This document shows, in pieces, positions 25,421 through 32,869 of a DNA stretch of 64,000 nt. Source of the stretch: Paraburkholderia agricolaris. GTDB lineage: Bacteria; Pseudomonadota; Gammaproteobacteria; Burkholderiales; Burkholderiaceae. The stretch is from the NCBI RefSeq assembly GCF_009455635.1, contig NZ_QPER01000002.1:3658001-3722000 (forward strand), in the 5' to 3' direction. Within the stretch, counting starts at the first letter, position 1. The number at the start of each line of letters is the position of its first letter. The notes under the pieces are model-generated. The model did not search any database. It was not told the DNA's origin and worked only from the letters and a program-made list of their open reading frames with translations. A program made the position numbers and the translations under genes.

Positions 25421-26122
25421 ATGCCGCTCGCTGTCGACATCCGCAAGACCTTCCAGAGCGCCGAGCGCCGTTTCACGCTCGATGTCGCATTCAGGACAAC
25501 CACACAGCGTGTCGTGCTGTTCGGGCCGTCCGGGGCGGGAAAGAGCCTGACGCTACAGGCTATCGCCGGCTTGCTGCGTCCCGACGAAGGGTCGATCACA
25601 CTGCATGGCAACGCGCTATTTGACAGCGCGCGCGGCGTCGATCAAAAACCGCAGGCGCGCAAGATTGCGTATCTGTTTCAGGACTACGCGCTATTCCCGC
25701 ATCTGAACGTGCGCCAAAACATCGGCTTCGGCCTGCAGCAGGGTTGGCTCAATCCGCGTGCGCGACTCTCGCATCCGCAAGTCGACTACTGGCTCGATGC
25801 GCTCGAATTGAAAAGCGTGGCGGGCAATCATCCGGCGCAGCTTTCGGGTGGGCAGAAGCAGCGCGTGGCGCTGGCGCGGGCACTGGTCGCGCAGCCTCAG
25901 TTGCTGCTGCTGGACGAGCCGTTTTCCGCGCTCGATAGCGCTCTGCGTCAGCGCATGCGCAGCGAGTTGTCGGATCTGCAAACGCGGCTCGATATCCCGA
26001 TGGTGTTGATCACACACGATCCCGACGATGTCGCCGCCTTCGGCGATCAGGTCGTGCAGGTCAGCGACGGTTGCGTGCGCGAGAATCAGACGTTCGCGGG
26101 CTACGTACGCAGTGAGTCTTGA
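25421..26122 (+). CDS. modC: Molybdate ABC transporter, ATP-binding subunit (no TOBE domain)
   Basis: 233 residues with all ATPase motifs: Walker A FGPSGAGKSLT, signature LSGGQKQRVALARAL, Walker B LLLLDEPFSALD and the switch His in LITHDPDDVAAFG. Typical ModC proteins have about 350 residues with a C-terminal molybdate-binding TOBE/Mop domain. Here the protein stops just after the ATPase fold. Two Mop domains are present instead in the adjacent ModE. Direct trans-inhibition of the transporter by molybdate may therefore be missing (inference). Confidence 0.93.
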   Translation: MPLAVDIRKTFQSAERRFTLDVAFRTTTQRVVLFGPSGAGKSLTLQAIAGLLRPDEGSITLHGNALFDSARGVDQKPQARKIAYLFQDYALFPHLNVRQNIGFGLQQGWLNPRARLSHPQVDYWLDALELKSVAGNHPAQLSGGQKQRVALARALVAQPQLLLLDEPFSALDSALRQRMRSELSDLQTRLDIPMVLITHDPDDVAAFGDQVVQVSDGCVRENQTFAGYVRSES

Positions 26123-26126
26123 GCAC

Positions 26127-26149
26127 AGGGCGCGCCTTTCCTGCGCCCT
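26127..26149. terminator. Bidirectional terminator between modC and modE
   Basis: AGGGCGC (26127-26133) pairs with GCGCCCT (26143-26149); flanking AGTGAG and CTCACT extend the symmetry across mismatches. The T-tract is short on both strands. Located in the 35-base gap between convergent stops. Confidence 0.65.
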
Positions 26150-26157
26150 TGGCTCAC

Positions 26158-26994
26158 TCAGTCTTTCACGCCCAGAATCACACTCGACGCCTTGAATGCC
26201 GCAACCGCGATCCCGCCTTCCACAAGCCTGAGCGTATCGACGCTTTCGTTCGTGACGACCGCGGTAATCACCGTGCCGCCGTTCAGCACCAACGACACCT
26301 CCGCGTTGATCGCCCCGCGCTTCACGCTCTGCACGGTGCCGCGCAACTGATTGCGCGCGGACAGTTGCAGCGGCGCGCCGTTGTCGTTCTCCACCAGCAG
26401 CACGACCCACGATGCCTTGATCAACGCGAACGCCGCCGCGCCCTTCACGAGACCCAGCGTCTCGGTACTTTCGTGCGTGAGCACGGCAACAATTGTGTGC
26501 CCGCCTGGCAGCGCCAGCGACACTTCGTCGTTGACCGTTCCGCGCGTAATCGCCGACACCGTTCCATAGAGCTGATTACGCGCGCTCGTTTTCACGCCGA
26601 TGCGGCCGATCAGATCCCACTCGGTCGCAAAGCCTTCAATGGCCGCGCCCGCTCTTTCGAGAAAACGCCGATGCTCGCGCTCGACCGCGCGAAACGTGTC
26701 GATCAGCTTCACCGCGCGCGGCGTGAGCGTCGTACCGCCGCCGCCCTTCCCGCCGGTGGAGCGCACGACGAGTGGCTCGCCAGCGAGGTTGTTCATCGTG
26801 TCGATGGCATCCCACGCGCCTTTGTAGCTCATGCCGATGGCTTTCGCCGCACTGGTGATCGAACCGGTCTCGCCGATCGCCGCAAGCAGCGCGATTCGCG
26901 ACGCGCCGCCGAGCGTTTGCGCGCCGGCCTGAAACCAGATGGAGCCACCAAGTTCAAGGGATTCGTGAGGCGGATCGATGCGGTCGGATGTCAT
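26158..26994 (-). CDS. modE: Molybdate-responsive regulator with two Mop domains
   Basis: 278 residues. The N-terminal winged helix (TLGGASRIALLAAIGETGSI, then TSAAKAIGMSYKGAWDAIDT) is that of ModE. Two Mop/TOBE repeats follow, SARNQLYGTVSAITRGTVND and SARNQLRGTVQSVKRGAINA, which bind molybdate between subunits. It represses the modABC operon in known cases, and a matching box sits upstream of modA. It is encoded convergently with modC, so the two promoters are at opposite ends of the locus. Confidence 0.94.
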   Translation of the reverse strand: MTSDRIDPPHESLELGGSIWFQAGAQTLGGASRIALLAAIGETGSITSAAKAIGMSYKGAWDAIDTMNNLAGEPLVVRSTGGKGGGGTTLTPRAVKLIDTFRAVEREHRRFLERAGAAIEGFATEWDLIGRIGVKTSARNQLYGTVSAITRGTVNDEVSLALPGGHTIVAVLTHESTETLGLVKGAAAFALIKASWVVLLVENDNGAPLQLSARNQLRGTVQSVKRGAINAEVSLVLNGGTVITAVVTNESVDTLRLVEGGIAVAAFKASSVILGVKD

Positions 26995-27055
26995 GGCGGC
27001 GGGTTCGTTGTGCGAGGAAAGGATAGCGAACCATTATAGCGACGCAGTACCCTCC

Positions 27056-27086
27056 GGCGGCGGCGCATCAGGTGCGCGACGCCGCC
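27056..27086 (-). terminator. Hairpin downstream of the tautomerase gene
   Basis: GGCGGCG (27056-27062) pairs with CGCCGCC (27080-27086), with CGC/GCG inside the loop. It lies 20 bases past the tautomerase stop. No clear T-tract on the minus strand. Confidence 0.5.
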
Positions 27087-27105
27087 TGTCGCGCCCGACG
27101 CTCAC

Positions 27106-27489
27106 TCAAACCGCGTATTGCGCAATCCCATTTCCGAACGACCAGTTTTCCTTCAGCACTTCGACGAGATTGATGAACACATCCTCTCGTCGCAGCCCCG
27201 GCGACTCCGCCAGTTCATCCGCCATGCGTTTGTACAGCGCCTTCTTTTGTTCGAGCGTGCGCGTGTTGTTCAACGTAATCTGAATGATCACAAGATCGTC
27301 GCTGCGTTCGACGTTCAGATACTGCTTGTCGTACACAAAATTGCTGTCTTCGTGCTCGGTGATCAGCATGAAGATGTCGTCTTTCGGCACATTGAAGGTG
27401 TCGACCAGCGAACGCTGAATGCTGTCCGTCAGCGCCTTCCGGTATTGCGCCGGCTTGCCGGCGCGCAATGCGATTCGTGTGAGCGGCAT
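27106..27489 (-). CDS. Tautomerase family protein
   Basis: 127 residues from ATG 27489, preceded by AAGGAG; the initiator Met is followed by Pro (MPLTRIALRAGK), which after Met removal is the catalytic N-terminal proline of the 4-oxalocrotonate tautomerase superfamily. The C-terminal NWSFGNGIAQYAV matches the longer single-chain tautomerase subgroup, some of which are malonate semialdehyde decarboxylase-like. Divergent from a LysR gene, with 100 bases between the two starts, so it is probably that regulator's target (inference). Confidence 0.85.
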   Translation of the reverse strand: MPLTRIALRAGKPAQYRKALTDSIQRSLVDTFNVPKDDIFMLITEHEDSNFVYDKQYLNVERSDDLVIIQITLNNTRTLEQKKALYKRMADELAESPGLRREDVFINLVEVLKENWSFGNGIAQYAV

Positions 27490-27567
27490 GGTGAAACTCC
27501 TTGCTTGCTGTGATGGGGTAAACACAGCTTAGGCGCGCTCATTCATAATAAACAGACATCATTAGCT

Positions 27568-27591
27568 ATTTCATCTATATTCAAATGAAAT
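27568..27591. promoter_or_regulatory. Candidate LysR autoregulatory site
   Basis: ATTTCAT-N10-ATGAAAT inverted repeat in an AT-rich divergent spacer. Its right half covers the first two bases of the LysR start codon at 27590, so binding would block initiation of the regulator's own gene. Confidence 0.4.
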
Positions 27592-28441
27592 GAAAGTCCT
27601 CGATCTCGATGCGGTGCGTGCCTTCGTGCTGGTTGCCGATCTGCATAGCTTCACGCGAGCCGCCGACGCGCTCGACACCACGCAATCGGCCGTCAGCCTG
27701 AAGCTCAAGCGGCTGGAGGCCCACCTCGGCAAGCAGTTGCTCGCGCGCACGCCGCGCGTGGTGCGTCTCTCCACAGACGGCAACGCGTTCCTTGGCGCGG
27801 CTCGCGATCTGCTGAGCGCGCATGAGCGGGCGCTCGGTTCCTTGTCGGTGGAGCGCCGGCGGCTCACGCTGGGGCTGAGCGAGCATGTCGCGGGACCGAA
27901 TTTGCCGCAGTTGCTGGCGCGGCTCAACGCGCACGATCCGGGTCTGGTGGTCGAGCTGCACCTGGGTACATCGGCGGCGCTGCTCGCGCAATTCGATGAG
28001 CGCCGCCTCGACGCGGTGATCGTTCGCTATGGCGCCGATGAGCCTCCGCGTGACGATGCGCAGGTGCTGTTCAGCGAGCCGCTGGGCTGGCTTGCTACGC
28101 CTGAATGGCTGCCGCGAGTCGGCGAGCCGTTGGCGTTAGCGCTGCTGAGCCCGCCGTGTAACGTGCGCGAAGTCGCGCTGCACACGCTGAACAAGGCGGG
28201 GCTGGTATGGCAGGAAGTGTTCGTCGGCGGCGGTGTGGCGGCGGTCGGCGCCGCGCTCTCAGCCGGTCTCGCCGTGTCGCCACTGGCGCGCAGAGTCGCG
28301 CCGCGAGGCCTGGTCGATGTGGGTATCCGGCTGGGTTTGCCTCAGTTGCCGGAATCGCGCGTGACGCTGCATTCGCGGGTGCGGGACCAGCGGTCGATGG
28401 AGACGTTGCGGTTGGTGACGAATGGCCTGGCCAGCGGTTGA
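27590..28441 (+). CDS. LysR-family transcriptional regulator
   Basis: 283 residues. Helix-turn-helix at residues 5-60 (LDAVRAFVLVADLHSFTRAA, then TTQSAVSLKLKRLEAHLGKQ), followed by a substrate-binding-like domain. ATG 27590 places the domain at the N-terminus. Divergent from the tautomerase gene, its likely target. No ligand can be inferred. Confidence 0.9.
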   Translation: MKVLDLDAVRAFVLVADLHSFTRAADALDTTQSAVSLKLKRLEAHLGKQLLARTPRVVRLSTDGNAFLGAARDLLSAHERALGSLSVERRRLTLGLSEHVAGPNLPQLLARLNAHDPGLVVELHLGTSAALLAQFDERRLDAVIVRYGADEPPRDDAQVLFSEPLGWLATPEWLPRVGEPLALALLSPPCNVREVALHTLNKAGLVWQEVFVGGGVAAVGAALSAGLAVSPLARRVAPRGLVDVGIRLGLPQLPESRVTLHSRVRDQRSMETLRLVTNGLASG

Positions 28442-28484
28442 GGCATTCGGACGCGTCTTCATAAAAACCCAAGCGGCTACGGTA

Positions 28485-28490
28485 TATAAT
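28485..28490 (+). promoter_or_regulatory. -10 element abutting the DUF4160 start (leaderless candidate)
   Basis: Perfect TATAAT ending 7 bases before the ATG at 28498. Transcription would then begin at or next to the A of the start codon, and no Shine-Dalgarno sequence is visible upstream, so a leaderless message is likely. A convincing -35 is not seen. Confidence 0.5.
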
Positions 28491-28497
28491 CGTTGCC

Positions 28498-28740
28498 ATG
28501 CTCATCATTGCCCGGATCGACGGGCTGATCGTAGTTATCTACCCTCACGATCACGCTCCGCCTCATGTTCATGTTCTCGGTCCGGATGGTGAGATTATCT
28601 TTATCTTGAATTGTCCCAACGGCCCGGTTTCCATCCGCGAGGCCCGAGGGTATTCAGAACGCGAAGCGCGCCGGCTGGCAAAACACATTACCGAAATGGT
28701 GCCGTTCCTGTGCTCCGCATGGAAAGGAATCCACTCATGA
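28498..28740 (+). CDS. DUF4160 domain protein (possible toxin-antitoxin partner)
   Basis: 80 residues. The family core is visible: YPHDHAPPHVHVLGPDGE then IREARGYSEREARRLAKHIT. The His-rich segment (HDHAPPHVHV) is the hallmark of DUF4160 and could bind metal or form an active site. Function unknown. Its stop overlaps the ATG of a DUF2442 gene. Such pairs are widespread and have the size and coupling of type II toxin-antitoxin loci, but activity is unproven as far as I know. Confidence 0.8.
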   Translation: MLIIARIDGLIVVIYPHDHAPPHVHVLGPDGEIIFILNCPNGPVSIREARGYSEREARRLAKHITEMVPFLCSAWKGIHS

Positions 28741-29138
28741 ATCGCAGCGAAGAATGGCGGCTTGCGCGGGAGCGCGGCGCTGAAACCGCCAGGCGTCCCG
28801 CCGCGCGCAGCGCATCTTATAAACCGCGCACGAAACGGCTCGAAATCACGCTGACCAACGACATTTCGCTGTTAGTGCCCGTCGCCTATATTGAGGGGCT
28901 GCACAATGCGTCGGCAGTAGATTTGCGCTTGATCGAAATTTTCGGTCTCGGCTCGGCGCTCGTTTTCCCGGCGCTTGATGTGGTCGTGTCGGTGCATGGT
29001 CTGATCGACGGTGTGTTCGGCTCGAAAGCATGGATGCGCGATATTGGCCGCAGCGGCGGCAGCGTGAAATCCGAGGCGAAATCGGCGGCTGCGCGCGAGA
29101 ACGGCAAGAAAGGCGGCCGTCCGCGAAAGGCTGCATGA
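28737..29138 (+). CDS. DUF2442 domain protein, partner of DUF4160
   Basis: 133 residues from ATG 28737, within the stop of the preceding gene and after a GGAAAGGA ribosome site. The DUF2442 region runs from about residue 20 to 95 (TKRLEITLTNDISLLVPVAY, then IFGLGSALVFPALDVVVSVH). The C-terminal 25 residues are basic with a helix ending EAKSAAARENGKKGGRPRKA, an AT-hook-like GRPRK tail, suggesting DNA or RNA contact and hence an antitoxin/regulator role (inference). Confidence 0.8.
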   Translation: MNRSEEWRLARERGAETARRPAARSASYKPRTKRLEITLTNDISLLVPVAYIEGLHNASAVDLRLIEIFGLGSALVFPALDVVVSVHGLIDGVFGSKAWMRDIGRSGGSVKSEAKSAAARENGKKGGRPRKAA

Positions 29139-29172
29139 GGGTTATCACCGCTTATCACCCCAAAGGCACTTA

Positions 29173-30096
29173 GTGGACCTCGACCCCCGACAAACCACCG
29201 CCGTGCGCGCGGTCATCGAAACCGGCAGCTTCGAGCAAGCCGCCGCGCGTCTGAACATCACGTCGTCGGCGGTATCGCAGCGTGTGCGGGCGCTCGAAAC
29301 GCGGCTGGGCAGTCCGCTGATCGTGCGCACCCGCCCGTGCCGCGCGACGCAGATGGGCCAGCGTCTATTGCAGTATTTGCGGCGCGCCGCCCTGCTCGAA
29401 GACGACTTTGCCAGCGATCTGGCGGGCGCCAATGAAGCGCTGCTGAACGTCGCCGCGGCCGTCAACGCGGATACGCTCTCCACGTGGTTTTTCCCCGCGC
29501 TCGCCGAGATCCTTCTGCGCGAAAACGTCCTGCTGGATCTGACCGTCGACGATCAGGATCACACCTACGCGCTGCTCGCCTCAGGTCTCGCGATCGGCTG
29601 CATTACGACCGAACCGGCGCCAATGCGCGGTTGTTTCGCGGAACGGCTCGGGGCGATGCGCTACCGGCTGGTGGCGTCGCCTGCGTTCGTCGAGCGCTGG
29701 TTTCCGAATGGCTTGACGCGTGAAAGCGCGCGGCGCGCGCCGGTCATCCTGTCCTCACGCAAGGACGCGTTGCAGGCGCGCTTTCTCGAGACACGCTTCG
29801 GTCTGCCGCCGGAGGCTTATCCGTGCCATTACGTGCCCGCACCGGTGCCACGCTACATGGCAATCCAGCGTGGCCTGGCGTACGGCATGGTGCCCGAACT
29901 GGAATTCGGCGACGCGGTGGAGCGCGGCGAACTGGTCGACCTTGCGCCGAAGCAACCCACCGACGTCGAGTTGTACTGGCATGCGTGGAAGGTCCAGTCG
30001 CCACGGCTCGAAACACTCTCGGCGCGCATCGTCGAGCTCGGCCGCGCCGCGCTGGGGCCGCCGGGGGCAAAGACCAAACGCAAACGCGCCGCCTGA
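29173..30096 (+). CDS. argP: LysR-family regulator ArgP
   Basis: 307 residues from a GTG at 29173. The start (LDPRQTTAVRAVIETGSFEQ) and the C-terminal phrase YMAIQRGLAYGMVPELEFGD match ArgP/IciA, which senses lysine and arginine and activates the amino-acid exporter gene argO. In many genomes argO or lysE is adjacent and divergent; here neither side encodes an exporter, so the target is elsewhere. The gene is convergent with the low-complexity secreted protein, with 12 bases between the stops. Confidence 0.88.
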   Translation: MDLDPRQTTAVRAVIETGSFEQAAARLNITSSAVSQRVRALETRLGSPLIVRTRPCRATQMGQRLLQYLRRAALLEDDFASDLAGANEALLNVAAAVNADTLSTWFFPALAEILLRENVLLDLTVDDQDHTYALLASGLAIGCITTEPAPMRGCFAERLGAMRYRLVASPAFVERWFPNGLTRESARRAPVILSSRKDALQARFLETRFGLPPEAYPCHYVPAPVPRYMAIQRGLAYGMVPELEFGDAVERGELVDLAPKQPTDVELYWHAWKVQSPRLETLSARIVELGRAALGPPGAKTKRKRAA

Positions 30097-30108
30097 ACCG
30101 GCGATTAG

Positions 30109-30726
30109 TTAGTGAAGGATCGGTGGCAACGAACCGCTGCTGGCGGTCGCAGGATTAGTGTTTGAGCCTGCGGGGCTTGCCGTGACGTTCGCGGCAACGG
30201 GGCTCGGCGCTCCGTTTGCGGCCTTGGCCGGCGCGCTCATTGGGGCGGAGGCACCGGTTTTCGCCGTCACCTTGACCGCGTGAGGACGTGCTGTATGGCC
30301 TTGAATCAGGTTGGCGCGCATGACCCTGCCTTGGCCCGATTTCCCCGCTTTCCCCTGAGCGATTTTTGCGTGCGGCTTTTTACCCTGCGCCATCACGGCT
30401 GTTTTCGACTTAGGCTTGCCCGCGCCCTTGAGCGCGCCGCCGTGGCCAACATTCTTGCCGGCGACCTTTTTTACGTCGCCATGCATGCTGCTCTTCGACG
30501 CTGACGCAGCCCGTTGCGCGCCATGCTGAGCGCTCGCCGCGTGCGTCAAACCCGTCTTTGCGCCAGCGGCCGGCTTGACCTTGGTGGCACCTGTCGCTTT
30601 CTTTGCGTGCTTCGCCGCGTGCCCGGCCGCCTCGGGCGGGTTCCACACTTCCGCATAACCAGCGGCCATTGCCGCACCTGACACACACCACACTGCAACT
30701 GCCGTTGCTACTGCACGAACCCACAT
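30109..30726 (-). CDS. Low-complexity Ala/Lys/His-rich secreted protein
   Basis: 205 residues from ATG 30726, which has GGAGA just upstream. A signal peptide (MWVRAVATAVAVWCVSGAAM-AAG) is followed by an extended region composed largely of Ala, Lys, Gly, His, Ser and Pro with no recognisable fold (for example AAGHAAKHAKKATGATKVKP). The mature part is strongly basic over residues 20-150 and then neutral, ending PATASSGSLPPILH. This resembles the histone H1-like or periplasmic basic proteins of Burkholderia in composition only. A TATAAT on the minus strand at 30772-30767 is a good -10. Function unknown. Confidence 0.7.
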   Translation of the reverse strand: MWVRAVATAVAVWCVSGAAMAAGYAEVWNPPEAAGHAAKHAKKATGATKVKPAAGAKTGLTHAASAQHGAQRAASASKSSMHGDVKKVAGKNVGHGGALKGAGKPKSKTAVMAQGKKPHAKIAQGKAGKSGQGRVMRANLIQGHTARPHAVKVTAKTGASAPMSAPAKAANGAPSPVAANVTASPAGSNTNPATASSGSLPPILH

Positions 30727-30777
30727 CTCCTGCTTCTCCTGATCTTCGGCTTCATAACGAGCCGGGATTATATTCTC

Positions 30778-30805
30778 TTGCAAAAATCCATTTTTAGACT
30801 AAAAT
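30778..30805 (+). promoter_or_regulatory. Promoter and operator of the Xre-RES pair
   Basis: TTGCAA (30778-30783), 16 bases, TAAAAT (30800-30805) forms a plausible sigma-70 promoter. A perfect palindrome TTTTAG-A-CTAAAA occupies 30792-30804, overlapping spacer and -10, an ideal position for autorepression by the Xre protein. Start codon is at 30839, with AAGGA 11 bases before it. Confidence 0.6.
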
Positions 30806-30838
30806 CAATATTAAGTACAGATAAGGACTCATTCAGTC

Positions 30839-31276
30839 ATGGCTCACGTTGCCCGCGCCACTCAACCCGAACCGCCGATCCCTCGGCCGGTTTCGGAACC
30901 CACGCTTACCGAAATGTCGGCGGCAGGCTTGCGCGCGTTCTTCAACATCGCGCGAGACTGGGACTTGAACGCCGAAGAGCAGATCGTATTGCTAGGCTCG
31001 CCGGGCCGCTCCACCTATTTCAAATGGAAATCCGCCCCGCAAACGGCACGTCTGGGGCGCGATACGCTGGAACGCCTGTCGCTGCTGCTAGGCATCTATA
31101 AGTCGCTACAAATCCTGCTGCCGCAAGCTGGCGTTGCCGATACCTGGATCAAACGCCCCAACAGTGCTCCACCGTTCGGCGGCCGCCGCGCGCTCGATCG
31201 CATGCTGGCCGGCAACATCAGCGATCTCGTGGCCGTACGCCAGTATCTCGACGCAATGCGAGGCGGCTGGGCGTGA
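30839..31276 (+). CDS. Xre/MbcA/ParS-type antitoxin
   Basis: 145 residues. An N-terminal Xre-like helical DNA-binding region (LTEMSAAGLRAFFNIARDWD) is followed by the toxin-binding domain of the MbcA/ParS/Xre family (RLSLLLGIYKSLQILLPQAG then WIKRPNSAPPFGGRRALDRM and LVAVRQYLDAMRGGW). The PF-GG-x-AL-D/R-M motif near residue 112 is the diagnostic core. It neutralises the RES toxin encoded by the next gene, whose GTG start overlaps its stop by 4 bases. Confidence 0.9.
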   Translation: MAHVARATQPEPPIPRPVSEPTLTEMSAAGLRAFFNIARDWDLNAEEQIVLLGSPGRSTYFKWKSAPQTARLGRDTLERLSLLLGIYKSLQILLPQAGVADTWIKRPNSAPPFGGRRALDRMLAGNISDLVAVRQYLDAMRGGWA

Positions 31277-31974
31277 CAAAATCGCTTTGGCAGGACCGCT
31301 GGCGCAGCGCGCCGCTCGACTGGTCGCCCGCGTATCGCGTGATTCCCACGCGCTTTCCGGCCGTCAATCTGTTCGACCGGGTCGCATCGCCCGAAGACTT
31401 TGACGCGCTCTATGCGCTCGAAGCAATGACCAACGACCGCTTGCGCACCGAAGTCGGCGAACTCGATCTCGTGCCCCGCGAAGAGCGCCGTTTCGGCCCG
31501 GGATACGGCCCGATCATGGCCGCGTTGACGCACCTGAATCCACTCGGCAGCCGCTTCTCGGACGGCACGTATGGCGTGTTCTACTGTGCCCGCTCACGGG
31601 CCACGGCAATCGCCGAGACGCGCTATCACACAGGCAAGTTTCTGGAGGCAACCGCGGAGCCGCCCATGCGCCAGCAGATGCGCCTCTATACCGTGGTGGC
31701 GCAAGGCAACGTGGTCGATATCCGCGGCGACGCGTCGCTCGATCTGGCGGTGCTGTCGCCCGACGATTACGTCGCCGGGCAATCGCTAGGCCGCGTCGTA
31801 CGCGAGGCCGGTGCGCCGGGCATTGTGTATCCGTCGGTGCGGGATGACGACGGCGAATGCCTCGCCGCGTTCAGAACCACGCTGCTGCGCGACTGCCATC
31901 ACGCGGCGTATCTGGAATACAACTGGAACGGCACCACCATCGATATCGTGTTCGAACTCAATCAGGTGGGTTGA
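31273..31974 (+). CDS. RES-domain NAD-degrading toxin
   Basis: 233 residues from a GTG that overlaps the antitoxin stop. Characterised RES toxins phosphorolyse NAD+ and stop growth. The domain is complete: PVNL-like start, THLNPLGSRFSDGTYGVFYC and RATAIAETRYHTG carry the Arg/Tyr/Glu of the active site. About 60 residues of N-terminal leader (WRSAPLDWSPAYRVIPTRFP) belong to the longer RES subgroup. Low-start-efficiency GTG translation after the antitoxin would favour antitoxin excess (inference). Confidence 0.9.
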   Translation: MTKSLWQDRWRSAPLDWSPAYRVIPTRFPAVNLFDRVASPEDFDALYALEAMTNDRLRTEVGELDLVPREERRFGPGYGPIMAALTHLNPLGSRFSDGTYGVFYCARSRATAIAETRYHTGKFLEATAEPPMRQQMRLYTVVAQGNVVDIRGDASLDLAVLSPDDYVAGQSLGRVVREAGAPGIVYPSVRDDDGECLAAFRTTLLRDCHHAAYLEYNWNGTTIDIVFELNQVG

Positions 31975-31983
31975 GCGCAACCA

Positions 31984-32721
31984 TCAGGGCAAAGCCAATG
32001 CCGCCGCCCCGCTCTCCCGTGCTGCATCGACCGAGATCGACCAGCGCCGTAACGCCAGCGGCTCCACAATCGTCAGTTTGCCGCCGGGCCCGAAGGCGCC
32101 TGTGTCGATAAACACCTGCGAGCCGATCTGCTGAATGTCGCGTACAGGCGTATGGCCGCAATAGGTCAGCGAAAGGCCACGCTGGCGCTGCGGATCGCCA
32201 TTGCCCACGGCCAGATCGCGCCCCCACAGCAATTGCTGGCGCGTTTCGTCGGAATAATTCCCGGCGTCGAGTTCAGCGTCCGTGCCGAAGAATTCGGCAT
32301 GCAGAATATTGAAGCGCTCCTTACCGCTGCCCACCACACGCACGAGTGGCAGCGTCCGCAGACGTTCGGCATATTGCTGCAAGCGTTCGTCGGGCACATT
32401 CGCGGCCCACGTCCCGCCGATTCCATACCACCACTGGCGCCGCATTCGCCCATCGACGACCGCGCACAAGGTGTCTTCGTGATTGCCGAGCACTGCGTAA
32501 AACCACGGCTTGTCGAGCAGGGCCAGCGCCTGCTCGGAATGTTCGCCACGGTCCACCAGGTCGCCGACCGAAAACAGCCGGTCACGCGCCGGGTCGAACG
32601 CGATGTCACGCAGCAGATAGCGCAATGCATCGACGCAGCCATGCAAATCGCCGACGACAAAGTCGCGGCCGCTCGGATTGGCCGGATGATGCTGGACAGG
32701 GTTGACGAGTACGGAAGCCAT
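31984..32721 (-). CDS. PPP-family serine/threonine phosphatase (metallophosphoesterase)
   Basis: 245 residues if started at ATG 32721 (MASVLVNPVQHH); an ATG at 32742 is possible, and neither has a clear ribosome site. The metallophosphatase motifs are exact: GDLHGC, FSVGDLVDRGEHS and LGNHEDTL, and later ILHAEFFG and YCGHTPV. Related to enterobacterial PrpA/PrpB, which answer misfolded-protein stress; a role as protein or nucleotide phosphatase is possible. Its stop is 10 bases from the RES gene's stop on the other strand. Confidence 0.88.
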   Translation of the reverse strand: MASVLVNPVQHHPANPSGRDFVVGDLHGCVDALRYLLRDIAFDPARDRLFSVGDLVDRGEHSEQALALLDKPWFYAVLGNHEDTLCAVVDGRMRRQWWYGIGGTWAANVPDERLQQYAERLRTLPLVRVVGSGKERFNILHAEFFGTDAELDAGNYSDETRQQLLWGRDLAVGNGDPQRQRGLSLTYCGHTPVRDIQQIGSQVFIDTGAFGPGGKLTIVEPLALRRWSISVDAARESGAAALALP

Positions 32722-32814
32722 GCGTTCATGATAGATCGGCATGCGCAAATGCGTATGCGCGCTCCCTATCTTTTCCTGACGTGCCAAAGCACCGGAATCA
32801 CGTAGAAACGACGC

Positions 32815-32859
32815 AAAAATGGCGCGTCTCCGGCATAACTTACCGGGAAACGCGCCATT
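32815..32859 (-). terminator. Terminator of the FAD dehydrogenase operon
   Basis: AATGGCGCGT paired with ACGCGCCATT, with a CCGG/CCGG inner stem; on the minus strand the stem is followed by a run of T. It starts 10 bases after the cytochrome subunit stop. Confidence 0.8.
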
Positions 32860-32869
32860 GACGCGGTCG

